This document shows positions 36,522 to 45,382 of a DNA stretch of 64,000 nucleotides, piece by piece. The translations under genes and the position numbers were made by a program. Every line of letters starts with the position of its first letter. Position 1 is the stretch's first letter. This DNA comes from Hyphomonas sp. Mor2 (lineage in GTDB: Bacteria; Pseudomonadota; Alphaproteobacteria; Caulobacterales; Hyphomonadaceae): assembly GCF_001854405.1 (NCBI RefSeq), contig NZ_CP017718.1:2542001-2606000 (forward strand), in the 5' to 3' direction. Below the pieces are notes generated by a model, which saw only the letters and a list, made by a program, of their open reading frames with translations, was not told where the DNA came from and ran no database searches.

Positions 36522-38288
36522 GTGTTTCATGCCCTGAAATCGCACCGGCGCCTGGTCGTCTGTGCCTGCCTGTTGAGTGTTGGCCTGCTGGTGTTCCATG
36601 GACTCACGGGCACGCCCGAAGGCAATTCCTACAAGTATAATCTGCCCTGGTTTGACGCCTTTTTCAGCGCCTTCTGGCAGGGCGACCTGTATCCACGATT
36701 CTCGCCGGAGCTGTGGTACAGCATGGGCGCACTGGACTTCTATTTCTACGGCCCTCTGCCTTTCTGGATGGGTTCAACACTCGGCGCCGCAAGCTGCCCG
36801 GGCTGCGATACGGCAACGGTGTTCTCGTTGACAGGCGCCTGGATTGTCATCCTTTCGGGCATTTCATTCTTCGCCTTCGCCCGCCGATTCTTCGAGACGA
36901 GATGGGCGGGGTTTGGTGCGATTGCCTACACGATCCTGCCTTATCACTACATCGCGGACTGGTATGATCGTCAGGCCGTTGGCGAGCTGACCGCCTACAT
37001 CTTCATCCCGCTGATTGCGCTTGGCGCCACCAAGTTGATCGAGGATCGAAAAGGTGGCGTCTTGTTCGCCCTGAGCGTCGCCGGGCTCGCCTTCAGCCAT
37101 TTGCCGTCAACGCTCATCGTCGGACATCTGATGGCAGCGATTGTGATCTGGGCCGTCGTTCAGCTGGAGCGCTTCATGGACCGGGTCGAGATGCTGGCCC
37201 GCTTCGCCGTGTGGGGCGGTCTCGGCATTGCGTTGAGCGCCATATACTGGGTTCCGGCCCTCGGCCTGCTTGGGACTGTGTCACCCGACATGCTGGCGAC
37301 CGATTATTATGATGCGACCCGCTGGCTTCTGCTCGATGGCCTGCCGGAGATCACGCCGGAAACCTCCAATTTCGTCAAAGCCTGTCTGGCCCTGATCGTC
37401 GCCGTGACGGTCATCTCAGGCCTGATCTTGAAACAGGTAAAAGCCCCGAATGCGCTCTGGCTCTGGATCATTGGCCCCAGCCTGTTTGCCTTCTTCTGCA
37501 TGACCGTATTTTCCTACCCGATCTGGAAGTTCTGGATTCTCAACAAGGTCCAATTCCCCTGGCGGACTCTGATCGTGGGTGAATTGTCGCTCGCGCTCGG
37601 AAGCATCGTGGTCGCGAGATATGTGGTTCAAAACTGGACCGGCGCGCAGCGGCTGCGGGCGCAGGTCTTCGCAATCGTTTCGATCGGGCTTCTGGCCACA
37701 GCCTATCTCGTCCAGGCCCCCCGGACCCTCCAGACCCTGGAAGACAGCGCCGTCCGCGCTGGAACTTTCGAGCCCGTCGGCACGCCTGAATATGTTCCGC
37801 CGAGAACGTTGGAACTCGCACTGACCAGATTTCGCGCGGTCGCCAATGACAGCCATACCAGCGAGGAACGGTTCTATCTCTTTTTCGACGAGATGGAGCG
37901 GAGCGCTGAAATCGCCAAGCGGGCCTTCCAGGACGATGCCCCGGGCGCGACCCTGACCGCGCATCCGCATGATCGCCTGACGCTGACAGCGACTCTCACG
38001 GAAGCCGCCGACATTCGCTTGCCGATCGCTGCGTGGCCCTATTGGCGGGCAGAGACATCCGATGGCCGGATGCTGATTCTGGGCGAAGATGAAGCATTGG
38101 GCCTTGTGACGATCCATCTGCCTGCAGGGGCCTCGGAAGTGGATGTCTATCTGGCGACGACACCGCCCGAGAGACTGGGTAGCCTGCTCAGTACACTCGC
38201 CTTGATCTTACTCATTGGCGGTGCGTTGCTTCGCCAGATCCTGCTTAATTCCAGACCCGAAAAGCCTTTGGCAACTTCTCTGCGCTAA
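36522..38288 (+). CDS. Polytopic GT-C-like membrane protein (PTPS-related membrane family)
   Basis: A 588-residue protein with about ten membrane helices and a soluble C-terminal third. The first periplasmic loop, PWFDAFFSAFWQGDLYPRFS followed by PELWYSMGALDFYFYGPLPF, has acidic and Arg residues in the place used by polyprenyl-phosphate-sugar transferases. It matches the membrane family loosely named after 6-pyruvoyl-tetrahydropterin synthase. The first codon is GTG. It ends shortly before a DPM1/GtrB-like gene, so the pair probably makes and transfers a lipid-linked sugar on the periplasmic side. Its acceptor is unknown. Confidence 0.75.
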   Translation: MFHALKSHRRLVVCACLLSVGLLVFHGLTGTPEGNSYKYNLPWFDAFFSAFWQGDLYPRFSPELWYSMGALDFYFYGPLPFWMGSTLGAASCPGCDTATVFSLTGAWIVILSGISFFAFARRFFETRWAGFGAIAYTILPYHYIADWYDRQAVGELTAYIFIPLIALGATKLIEDRKGGVLFALSVAGLAFSHLPSTLIVGHLMAAIVIWAVVQLERFMDRVEMLARFAVWGGLGIALSAIYWVPALGLLGTVSPDMLATDYYDATRWLLLDGLPEITPETSNFVKACLALIVAVTVISGLILKQVKAPNALWLWIIGPSLFAFFCMTVFSYPIWKFWILNKVQFPWRTLIVGELSLALGSIVVARYVVQNWTGAQRLRAQVFAIVSIGLLATAYLVQAPRTLQTLEDSAVRAGTFEPVGTPEYVPPRTLELALTRFRAVANDSHTSEERFYLFFDEMERSAEIAKRAFQDDAPGATLTAHPHDRLTLTATLTEAADIRLPIAAWPYWRAETSDGRMLILGEDEALGLVTIHLPAGASEVDVYLATTPPERLGSLLSTLALILLIGGALLRQILLNSRPEKPLATSLR

Positions 38289-38321
38289 GAGTTCAGATTG
38301 AGGTCAACGGGAGCGCGTACG

Positions 38322-39296
38322 ATGCCGACACTGTCCATCATTGTTCCGATGTATAATGAAGAAGAGGCCATGGATGGCTTTTTCAAACGGGTTCAACGTG
38401 TGCTCCAGACCGTGACCCCGTCTTATGAAATTATCTGCGTCAACGATGGCAGCCGCGACCTCACCCTGGCTCGATTGCGCCAGAGAGCGGAGCAGGACGA
38501 ACGGATCAAAGTGGTCAATCTGTCCCGCAATTTTGGTAAGGAGATCGCGCTCTCAGCGGGGATTGATCATGCCACCGGCGACGCGGTGATTCCGATAGAT
38601 GCCGATCTGCAGGACCCACCTGAAGTCATCCCATTGATGATCGCAAAATGGCGCGCCGGAGCGAAGCTCGTCCTCGCAAAGCGACGCGATCGCTCCTCCG
38701 ATGGCTGGTTGAAGCGCGTCACGGCAAATGGTGCCTATTGGCTGTTCTCCAAGCTCACCCATCCGCGCATTCCGCAAAATGTCGGCGATTTTCGTCTGAT
38801 GGACCGGGATGTCGTCAACGCGATCAAGCGCTTGCCAGAACGCTCGCGTTTCATGAAAGGCCTGTTCGCCTGGGTCGGCTATGAGGCCGAGATGGTCGAA
38901 TATGACCGAGAAGCGCGCTCGGCAGGCGAGACGAAATGGAACTATTGGAAACTGTGGAACTTTGCCCTTGATGGCATCACTTCATTCTCCTCCCTGCCGC
39001 TGCGCATATGGTCCTATCTCGGCTTCGGCGTGAGCCTGTTCGCGATGGCGTATCTCGGGTTTACCGTCGCCAAGACCATGATTTTCGGGCTCGACGTGCC
39101 AGGCTATGCCTCACTGATGAGCGTCATTCTATTCTTCAATGGCATTGTGCTGGTCGGTATTGGCGTGATTGGCGAGTATCTCGCGCGCATTTTCACCGAG
39201 GTAAAAGCCCGCCCCCTCTACATCGTTTCCGAGACGATCGGTCTGAAGGCGGCGACGGCGACACAGGACGACCTGCCTCACCAAAAAGTCGGCTAG
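38322..39296 (+). CDS. GtrB/DPM1-like polyprenyl-phosphate glycosyltransferase
   Basis: A 324-residue family 2 transferase with LSIIVPMYNEEEAMDGF, IICVNDGSRD, NLSRNFGKEIALSAG and PIDADLQDPPEVI, the last being the metal-binding DADLQDPPE hallmark of GtrB and DPM1 relatives. VGDFRLMDRDVV follows. Two C-terminal membrane helices end with IGVIGEYLARIFTEVK. It should make polyprenyl-phosphate-hexose in the inner leaflet. GGGAG precedes the ATG at 38322; an upstream TTG at 38298 is less likely. It sits 33 bp after the GT-C-like gene as part of one cassette. Confidence 0.9.
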   Translation: MPTLSIIVPMYNEEEAMDGFFKRVQRVLQTVTPSYEIICVNDGSRDLTLARLRQRAEQDERIKVVNLSRNFGKEIALSAGIDHATGDAVIPIDADLQDPPEVIPLMIAKWRAGAKLVLAKRRDRSSDGWLKRVTANGAYWLFSKLTHPRIPQNVGDFRLMDRDVVNAIKRLPERSRFMKGLFAWVGYEAEMVEYDREARSAGETKWNYWKLWNFALDGITSFSSLPLRIWSYLGFGVSLFAMAYLGFTVAKTMIFGLDVPGYASLMSVILFFNGIVLVGIGVIGEYLARIFTEVKARPLYIVSETIGLKAATATQDDLPHQKVG

Positions 39297-39339
39297 TTCG
39301 GAACGCCCGAAAGTTTAACAAAGAGTCATATTTTCCCTA

Positions 39340-39368
39340 TTGACCACATTTGTAGTCACGTCTATTGA
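39340..39368 (+). promoter_or_regulatory. Probable promoter of the BlaI-M56 operon
   Basis: TTGACC at 39340-39345 and TATTGA at 39363-39368 are separated by 17 bp and fit a housekeeping promoter. The two BlaI-type operators cover the -35 and the -10, as expected for autorepression. Confidence 0.6.
39342..39357. promoter_or_regulatory. BlaI-type operator 1
   Basis: GACCACATTTGTAGTC is a near-perfect dyad of the form GACnACAnnTGTnGTC, the kind bound by BlaI/MecI repressors (TACAnnTGTA core). It overlaps the -35 box. Confidence 0.75.
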
Positions 39369-39382
39369 CCACAACTGTAGTC
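39367..39382. promoter_or_regulatory. BlaI-type operator 2
   Basis: GACCACAACTGTAGTC repeats the dyad of operator 1 exactly 25 bp downstream and ends 13 bp before the repressor start codon. It overlaps the -10 box. Confidence 0.75.
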
Positions 39383-39395
39383 AAAAGGTGAGATG

Positions 39396-39764
39396 ATGAG
39401 TCTACAAATCACGCCAGCCGAACTTGAAATCATGAAGGTGCTTTGGAAGCAGCCCGACATTGGTGCCTCCGAAATTGTCGATGCCCTGGACGGCGAACAG
39501 GATTGGAGTCCGCGGACCGTCAAGACGCTGCTGTCTCGCCTGGTCGAGAAGGGCGCGCTGGAGACCGAGGCTGATGGCCGGCGCTATCTCTACCGCCCGA
39601 CCGTCGCCAAACGTGACTATCAGAAAAAGGAAGCCGGACAGCTGATTGACAAGCTGTTTGGTGGCCGCGCCGCCCCGCTGGTGGCGCAACTGGCTGATGC
39701 CCGCGGGCTCAGCGATGACGATATCGAAGAACTCGAAGCTTTGTTGGGGAGACTGAAGCAATGA
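39396..39764 (+). CDS. blaI: BlaI/MecI/CopY-family transcriptional repressor
   Basis: A 122-residue winged-helix repressor: ITPAELEIMKVLWKQPDIGA, then the recognition helix region RTVKTLLSRLVEKGAL, the wing GRRYLYRPTV and a C-terminal dimerisation helix pair. In the family, the repressor is cleaved between its two domains when the M56 membrane peptidase senses a signal. Two operators upstream imply autorepression. The stop overlaps the peptidase ATG by 4 bp (ATGA), so both are made together. Whether it controls beta-lactam resistance is not shown; no beta-lactamase lies nearby. The start at 39396 is preferred to 39393 on ribosome-site spacing. Confidence 0.92.
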   Translation: MSLQITPAELEIMKVLWKQPDIGASEIVDALDGEQDWSPRTVKTLLSRLVEKGALETEADGRRYLYRPTVAKRDYQKKEAGQLIDKLFGGRAAPLVAQLADARGLSDDDIEELEALLGRLKQ

Positions 39765-42019
39765 GCTGGACAGAATTTCACCCGCTGGTTCAGGAAGCCA
39801 TTCTAACCACGTTTGCCGTCGGCGTTCTGGTACTGTTGGTCCTGGTGATCCGCAAACCGTTCGCTATGCGCTTCGGCGCCAAGGCCGCTTATTTACTCTG
39901 GGCGCTGCCTCTGGCGCGCTTTGTGACGCCGCCATTGCCCGGGAACTGGTCGCTGGCGGGTCTACTCGGGTTTAACCGACCCACGCCGGTCGAAGAAACG
40001 GCTGCGGTAAATGAGTGGGTCTGGAACCCGGCTGCAGAGGTCACCGCCCATGTTTCGGTCGAGGCTGACACAGCCTTTACCGAACCGTCTGTCTTCCCAA
40101 TCCCTGACGCCGCTGCCCCGACAGCCGCGATGGGTCCAAGCTTGCTGGAGGCCATCCTGGCCCAGGCACCCCTGATCCTGACGTGTGTCTGGTTCACCGG
40201 GATGGTCCTCTGGCTTGGCCGCTCGCTGTATCAACAGCGCCAATTCCTCTGGCTGATCAAAGCCGACTCCGAACCCGCCGAAGCCGCAACTATCGCGGAG
40301 ACCGCACGGATCGCCAAGCAGCTCGGCATCAAGCGCGTACCGGATGTCCGCGCCAGCCTGTTGTGCAGTGGTCCGCTGGTCACGGGTCTGACCAAGCCGG
40401 TCATCCTGCTGCCCATGTGGTTCGAGGAAGACTATGATGCTGCCGAGCGCCGCGATGCCCTGGTGCATGAGTTGATGCACCTGAAACGCCGCGACCTCTG
40501 GGCCTTCCAGGCGGCGCACATCGTCGCCGCGACGCAGTGGTTCAATCCACTGGCGCATGTCGCGCTCCACGCCTTCCGCACCGATCAGGAAGCGGCCTGC
40601 GATGCTGATGTGATCACCCGTGCGAAACTCTCTCCTGCCGCTTATGGCCGGACCCTGGTCAAGGCTGCGCGCCTGGCCCGCCCTTCAGATCGCCGCATCG
40701 CCGCGGCGAGCCTGACCCTCGCTCATCCAATAAAAGAAAGACTAATAATGATGACGCACCCCACTCCCACACTGCGAAGCCGACTGATGGGAGGCACGCT
40801 CGCCGTGGCTCTCGGTGCCGGCGCCATTTTCGCCACGGCCTCCTGCACCTCCTCGGTTGCCCAGGAACTTGACGGCGCGCCGCAAGAACAGGCCCTCAAC
40901 GAAGACGAAAGCCACAATGTCATCGTCGTCGATGGTACCAGCGATATGAGTTTCGCCTTCACTATTGATGGAGAAACCTTCTCCTTCGATATGGCCGATA
41001 TGCCTCCGATGCCACCCATGCCCGAAATGCCTGCCATGCCCGGGTTTGACGGAATGGCCTTCGAGCAGGACGGCAACAGCTTCCATTTCGAGTTTGACAC
41101 CGAAAAGCTGAAAGCCATGGAAGACTCCCCTGAATTCGCCGAATGGGAAGCCAAAATGGAAGCCTGGGGCGAGGAAATGGATGCTTGGGGAGACGTCGTC
41201 GAGGAACGCGCAGAAGCCTGGGCCGAGCAGATGGAGCCACAGATCGAACGCTGGGCCGAACTGCACTCCGAAAACATTGAAAACCAGATCGAGCTGATGA
41301 TCGAGCGCTCAGAACTGCAAGCCGAACGGGCCGAACGTCTGGCCGAGCGCGCTCAGGCTCAGGTCGATCGCGAAGCCGCGCGCGCAGATCGCAAGAATAT
41401 CTGGATCATGCGTGCGCATGGCGATGATGAAGTATCTGGCGGCGTCGAGGCGCCTGAGACGCGCGACTTTGGAAACAGTGATTTCGAACAGGTCGAGGTC
41501 GGCAGCGGCATCTCCATGGTCTACACGCAGGATCCGAATCCATCTGTCACGGCTACTCTGTCTCGCGGCAGCTGGGACCAGGTAGATGTATCAGTGGAAG
41601 ACGGCACCCTGACCGCTAAACGCAAGCAAGGCAGCAATTGGGGTCGCCGCGGGCCGAGCCTCGTCGTCTATGCCGCGTCGCCAAGCCTAACCTCTGTCGA
41701 CACCGCGTCCGGGGCCGCATTCAACGGCAATGTCGTGGCAACCGACCTCGACGTTGACGCCTCGAGCGGCTCGTCTGTGAGCATTGAAGGGGCCTGCCAG
41801 ACGCTCAATCTGGACGCCTCGTCTGGCTCCAGCATCTCGCTGGAAAAACTCGAATGCACGGATGCTGTCGTCGACGCCTCGAGCGGCTCTTCGATCCGCA
41901 TCTATGCCTCGACCAGCGTCGATGTGGATGCGTCCAGCGGCTCGATCATCACCGTGAGCGGCAGCCCTAAAGATGTGACCAAAGACACATCCAGCGGCGC
42001 GACGGTCCGGATCAAATAG
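39761..42019 (+). CDS. M56 (BlaR1-like) membrane peptidase fused to Met-rich, coiled-coil and DUF2807-like domains
   Basis: A 752-residue inner-membrane sensor protease. The N-terminal 330 residues form the M56 domain, with membrane helices near 12-32, 42-58 and 135-155 and the zinc site VHELMHLKRRDLW (near 236) plus the glutamate in TDQEAACDAD. A further helix (GGTLAVALGAGAIFATASC, about 345) puts the rest in the periplasm. In BlaR1 this part is a penicillin-binding sensor. Here it is a Met/Pro-rich stretch (DMPPMPPMPEMPAMPGF), a long charged Trp-containing helix (about 450-560) and a DUF2807-like beta-repeat domain with four DASSGS-type repeats (about 570-752). That points to a ligand other than beta-lactams. 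A strong terminator follows. Confidence 0.88.
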   Translation: MSWTEFHPLVQEAILTTFAVGVLVLLVLVIRKPFAMRFGAKAAYLLWALPLARFVTPPLPGNWSLAGLLGFNRPTPVEETAAVNEWVWNPAAEVTAHVSVEADTAFTEPSVFPIPDAAAPTAAMGPSLLEAILAQAPLILTCVWFTGMVLWLGRSLYQQRQFLWLIKADSEPAEAATIAETARIAKQLGIKRVPDVRASLLCSGPLVTGLTKPVILLPMWFEEDYDAAERRDALVHELMHLKRRDLWAFQAAHIVAATQWFNPLAHVALHAFRTDQEAACDADVITRAKLSPAAYGRTLVKAARLARPSDRRIAAASLTLAHPIKERLIMMTHPTPTLRSRLMGGTLAVALGAGAIFATASCTSSVAQELDGAPQEQALNEDESHNVIVVDGTSDMSFAFTIDGETFSFDMADMPPMPPMPEMPAMPGFDGMAFEQDGNSFHFEFDTEKLKAMEDSPEFAEWEAKMEAWGEEMDAWGDVVEERAEAWAEQMEPQIERWAELHSENIENQIELMIERSELQAERAERLAERAQAQVDREAARADRKNIWIMRAHGDDEVSGGVEAPETRDFGNSDFEQVEVGSGISMVYTQDPNPSVTATLSRGSWDQVDVSVEDGTLTAKRKQGSNWGRRGPSLVVYAASPSLTSVDTASGAAFNGNVVATDLDVDASSGSSVSIEGACQTLNLDASSGSSISLEKLECTDAVVDASSGSSIRIYASTSVDVDASSGSIITVSGSPKDVTKDTSSGATVRIK

Positions 42020-42065
42020 ACCGTTCATCTCCCTGGAACCCTTCGCACAGGTTCCCCCTTGAGAG

Positions 42066-42092
42066 AAAACCCCCGCCGCTGGCGGGGGTTTT
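42066..42092 (+). terminator. Rho-independent terminator after the BlaI-M56 operon
   Basis: AAAACCCCCGCC pairs perfectly with GGCGGGGGTTTT across a 3-base GCT loop and runs into further T residues. It is 47 bp past the M56 stop. Confidence 0.93.
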
Positions 42093-42226
42093 TGCTTGAG
42101 CCGATCCGGCCGGCTGCCGCAAAGACCCATACCAAAACCGCATAATTGAATTCACCCGCCCTGCTCTACCCGCATTGCCGGCGGCGCTCCATCTTGGGGT
42201 CAACGCAACTCTTGAAGGAGGCAAAC

Positions 42227-42922
42227 ATGATTGAAATCAGACGCTTTTCCGATCTCGGCACGTTCGAGAATGACTGGCTGAACGCCCATTACCATTTCTC
42301 GTTTTCTCACTATTACGATCCGGCGCGCCTGGGACACGGCAAGCTGCGCGTATGGAATGATGATACGATCAAACCGCAAACCGGTTTTCCACCGCACGGC
42401 CACCGCGACATGGAAATCATTACCTATGTCCGCACCGGCGCGATCACGCACCAGGACTCCATGGGCAATAAAGGCCGGACAGAGGCGGGCGACGTCCAGA
42501 TCATGAGCGCGGGTCGCGGCATCCAGCATTCGGAATGGAACGCTGAGAATGAAGACACGACGATCTTCCAGCTCTGGATCGAACCGGCTGAAGCGGGTGG
42601 TGACCCGGATTGGGGGGCCAAAGCCTTCCCCAAAGCCGACCGCTCGGGAGAGTGGGCGGTCCTGGCCAGCGGTCGCGGTGAAGCCGACGCTCTGCCGATC
42701 CGGCAAAATGCGGCTGTTCTCGGCGCTACGCTGAAGGCGGGCGAGAGCCTGGATTATGAGGTCAAGGCAGGTCGGTATGGCTATCTCGTCCTCGCGGCCG
42801 GCTCGATCGAGCTGAATGGGGAGACCCTTCATGCCCGCGACGGCGCCGCCATTACGGGGGCTGCGAACCTGAAACTGACCGGGGTCGAGGACGCTGAAAT
42901 CGTGTTTGTGGACACGATTTAA
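42227..42922 (+). CDS. Pirin-family bicupin protein (YhhW-like)
   Basis: A 231-residue protein of two cupin barrels. The N-terminal barrel has the metal ligands in FPPHGHRDMEIITYV and GRGIQHSEWN. The opening IEIRRFSDLGTFENDWLNAH is typical of the pirin group that includes E. coli YhhW, which can oxidise quercetin in vitro; physiological roles are generally unclear. GAAGGAG lies just before the ATG at 42227, which settles the start against an open extension back to 42146. It stands alone after the terminator and ahead of a small secreted protein. Confidence 0.92.
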   Translation: MIEIRRFSDLGTFENDWLNAHYHFSFSHYYDPARLGHGKLRVWNDDTIKPQTGFPPHGHRDMEIITYVRTGAITHQDSMGNKGRTEAGDVQIMSAGRGIQHSEWNAENEDTTIFQLWIEPAEAGGDPDWGAKAFPKADRSGEWAVLASGRGEADALPIRQNAAVLGATLKAGESLDYEVKAGRYGYLVLAAGSIELNGETLHARDGAAITGAANLKLTGVEDAEIVFVDTI

Positions 42923-43008
42923 TCTGGCCCTCTCGGGCAAGTGATTGGAACAGGATGGAATTTTACCCTATATTCTATCCTGTTCTGATCAGGAAAGGAC
43001 TGAAGCCC

Positions 43009-43485
43009 ATGAAGACCATCTTTGCTGCGATCGGCGCCCTGGCCATCCTGCCAACCGCCGCCGCCACCGAAGTCGCTGTGACCTATAGCGAGGATTTCGC
43101 TGAGGAACTCAGCGACAATTATGGCGAACGCGAAGGCGAAACGCTGACCGAAGAGATCATCGAAGATCTTGATCGTGCCTTCGACAAGGCAGGTGTCTCC
43201 CCGGCCCGCGTTGATGTTGTCATTGTTGACGCCAAGCCGAACCGGCCAACCTTCCAGCAATTGTCTGACAAGCCAGGTCTGGATGCCATTCGCTCGATTT
43301 CCATCGGCGGCATGGAATTGACCGGCACCGCTTATGACGCCGACGGCAATGTGCTGGCGACCCAGGAATATGAGTGGTTCGAGAACAATATCCAGGACGT
43401 CATCGGGTCCGGCACCTGGACTGATGCCAATCGCGCCTCGCGCCGCTTTGCGTCAAAATTCGCCAAGCAGCTGACCGACAGCTAG
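43009..43485 (+). CDS. Secreted hypothetical protein
   Basis: A 158-residue protein with a clear signal peptide (MKTIFAAIGALAILPTAAAT). The acidic mature part, with segments EDLDRAFDKAGVSPARVDVV and WTDANRASRRFASKFAKQL, suggests a mixed alpha/beta domain. I do not recognise the family. AGGAAAGGA lies before the ATG at 43009, which fixes the start after the upstream in-frame ATG at 42955. No enzyme motif is seen. It converges on the nitrilase gene with an 8 bp gap. Confidence 0.8.
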   Translation: MKTIFAAIGALAILPTAAATEVAVTYSEDFAEELSDNYGEREGETLTEEIIEDLDRAFDKAGVSPARVDVVIVDAKPNRPTFQQLSDKPGLDAIRSISIGGMELTGTAYDADGNVLATQEYEWFENNIQDVIGSGTWTDANRASRRFASKFAKQLTDS

Positions 43486-43493
43486 ACCGATCC

Positions 43494-44432
43494 TTACCCC
43501 CGGTCCCCGGGATAGATTTCGCGGCCATCGACCTCCAGCCTGAAGAGGTCTGGCCGCGAATAATGACCGGCAGGGTCGCTCGCCACCTTGCAGGCCCGCG
43601 CGAGCGCCAGATCCGCGTCGGTGACCAAAAGCCCCTCTTCATCTCTAAGCAAGCCGGCCACGACTTCGCCGCGCGGATCGATAATCGCCGACCCGCCATT
43701 ATGATCAAACTCATAGAGCGGCTGATAACGCTCCGGCACGTGCGCGTTCATGCGCAATCCCGCTGAACAGATCACCCAGGCCCCCGCCTGACTGGCAAAG
43801 GCCCGGCTGAGCAGCAATTGACGGGCCCAGACCGGCTGAGTTGGGGCCTGTTCCGGCTCGCGCCCCGGCCAGGCCGCGACATGCACATCCACGCCTTGCG
43901 CCATCAGGGCGTATGCGGGCAGCACCGCATTATGCTCCCAGCAGTTCAGGCTGGAGAGCCGCCCCCAGTCCCGTTGCACCGGTGTCAGGCCCTTGGCATC
44001 ACCATCGCCCCAGACGGATCGTTCATGATGGGTTGGTTTGAGCTTGCGATGCCGGTTGAGCAGTGTGCCATCCTTGCCGATGGTCAGCATGGTACAATAT
44101 AGCGTGGCTTCGGTTTGCGGATCGAGTTCATTGACCCCGATGACCAGGTCTGCCCCTGAACGCTTCGCCGCCTTGCACAGTGCCGCGACTTCCGGGCCGT
44201 CCAGGCGCACGCCATTCTTGAGCAACTCACCCGCCGCCTGCCACCAGATATCCGAGAGCGGACTGTCGATAAAGAACGGGTAACCCGGCAGCCAGGCTTC
44301 CCCAAATGCAATTATGTCGGGTTTTTCCTGCGCGGCCTTGTCGATCCAGCTGAGCGCAATCTCGAGGCTATCTCGCTTGTCAAACAGAGCGGGCGCGGCC
44401 TGTACGGCACACAAACGAACAGTATCAGTCAT
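43494..44432 (-). CDS. Nitrilase-superfamily carbon-nitrogen hydrolase
   Basis: A 312-residue cytoplasmic enzyme with the Glu-Lys-Cys triad in order: FGEAWLPGY (Glu45), NRHRKLKPTHHERSVWG (Lys130) and SLNCWEHN (Cys164). The CWEN-type sequence around the Cys and the HRKLxPTxxER pattern place it with true nitrilases (branch 1), not amidases. It should turn nitriles into acids and ammonia; the substrate is not predictable. It is the last gene of a minus-strand set after a tyrosine phosphatase, with a 75 bp gap. Confidence 0.92.
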   Translation of the reverse strand: MTDTVRLCAVQAAPALFDKRDSLEIALSWIDKAAQEKPDIIAFGEAWLPGYPFFIDSPLSDIWWQAAGELLKNGVRLDGPEVAALCKAAKRSGADLVIGVNELDPQTEATLYCTMLTIGKDGTLLNRHRKLKPTHHERSVWGDGDAKGLTPVQRDWGRLSSLNCWEHNAVLPAYALMAQGVDVHVAAWPGREPEQAPTQPVWARQLLLSRAFASQAGAWVICSAGLRMNAHVPERYQPLYEFDHNGGSAIIDPRGEVVAGLLRDEEGLLVTDADLALARACKVASDPAGHYSRPDLFRLEVDGREIYPGDRG

Positions 44433-44507
44433 GCCCCTCGATAGGCCCGATCCTGTCCGACGATCAAGATGATCACAAAAAGTTTGATCCGTTGAGCGAG
44501 GGCGTGC

Positions 44508-45290
44508 CTAGACCAGAAATTTCTTGCGCAGACGATCCTTTTCCGCTGCCCCGACGCCGATCGTCTCGGCCAGGTAAGCATCGAGACCACCTGAGCGATC
44601 AGCGATGCTGTCCAGCGCGCCGTGGAGGAATTCAGCACTGACCCCGACGAACGGATGGTAAACCTCATCGGGAAAGTCCTTGCCGATATGCTGATTGAAC
44701 ATGCGGGCCATTTCCGGCAAGCGTTCGGCCACATTAGCGGCCTCATTGGTCAGCTCGTAGTCGGCAAAAATTGTATCGCGATCAACGCCCAGCACGTGAT
44801 GGGTCAAGGCGCAGAGAATCCCGGTGCGGTCCTTGCCAGCAGCGCAATTGACCACTGCGGCTTCATCGCTTTCGAGCTCTGCAATCGCTGAGAACCAGGC
44901 TGAGAAGGTTTCGATGTGCTGCGGCTTGAACGGTGCCTCGCGATAATAATCCACCATCCAGCCTCGTGCCTGCGGCGCGTCGACGGCGACTTCTGTCAGG
45001 AACCGAACATGGGGGGCTTGTGAAGCTGTCCCGAGATCGCTGGACAGGACGGTCACATCCGCGCCTGGCCAGCGATGGCCATGACGTTCGCGCTCATCCG
45101 GGCGGCGAAGATCGGCCTGCACTTTGATCCGATAGGTTTGCAGCGCCGCCATATCGGCCTCGCTGGCCTCGCCAAACTGCGCTGAACGGAACAGGACCCC
45201 GGTGCGCACGTGTGCCCCATCGGCGCCTTGATAGCCGCCAAAATCGCGAAAGTTTCGGACATTCTCAAAGCTTTTGACGCGGTCCTGCAT
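44508..45290 (-). CDS. Tyrosine-protein phosphatase (Y_phosphatase3 family)
   Basis: A 260-residue cytoplasmic phosphatase. The P-loop VNCAAGKDRTGIL gives the C-x5-R signature with the extra Lys-Asp typical of this bacterial family, which includes Mycobacterium PtpB-like enzymes acting on phosphotyrosine and some phosphoinositides. The N-terminus has NVRNFRDFGGYQGADG, the characteristic opening. AAGGA eight bases before the ATG at 45290 favours this start; the frame remains open to 45383. No adjacent kinase is seen. A link to the tyrosine autokinase at 14234 is possible but speculative. Confidence 0.9.
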   Translation of the reverse strand: MQDRVKSFENVRNFRDFGGYQGADGAHVRTGVLFRSAQFGEASEADMAALQTYRIKVQADLRRPDERERHGHRWPGADVTVLSSDLGTASQAPHVRFLTEVAVDAPQARGWMVDYYREAPFKPQHIETFSAWFSAIAELESDEAAVVNCAAGKDRTGILCALTHHVLGVDRDTIFADYELTNEAANVAERLPEMARMFNQHIGKDFPDEVYHPFVGVSAEFLHGALDSIADRSGGLDAYLAETIGVGAAEKDRLRKKFLV

Positions 45291-45382
45291 GGGCTTGTCC
45301 TTCTGATCCTGCGTCGCTGACATAGGGCGTGCATCAAACGCGGTCCAGCTTGTCGTTGCGCAAGCGGGAGAGCGATCGCGCA

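Noticed and set aside
41750-42000. Tandem similar DNA units encoding DASSGS
   Set aside because: They are in-frame protein repeats of the DUF2807-like domain with diverged codons, not a mobile element or CRISPR array.
43009-43485. Possible assignment of the secreted protein to a named DUF
   Set aside because: The resemblance was too weak to name a family, so it is left as hypothetical.
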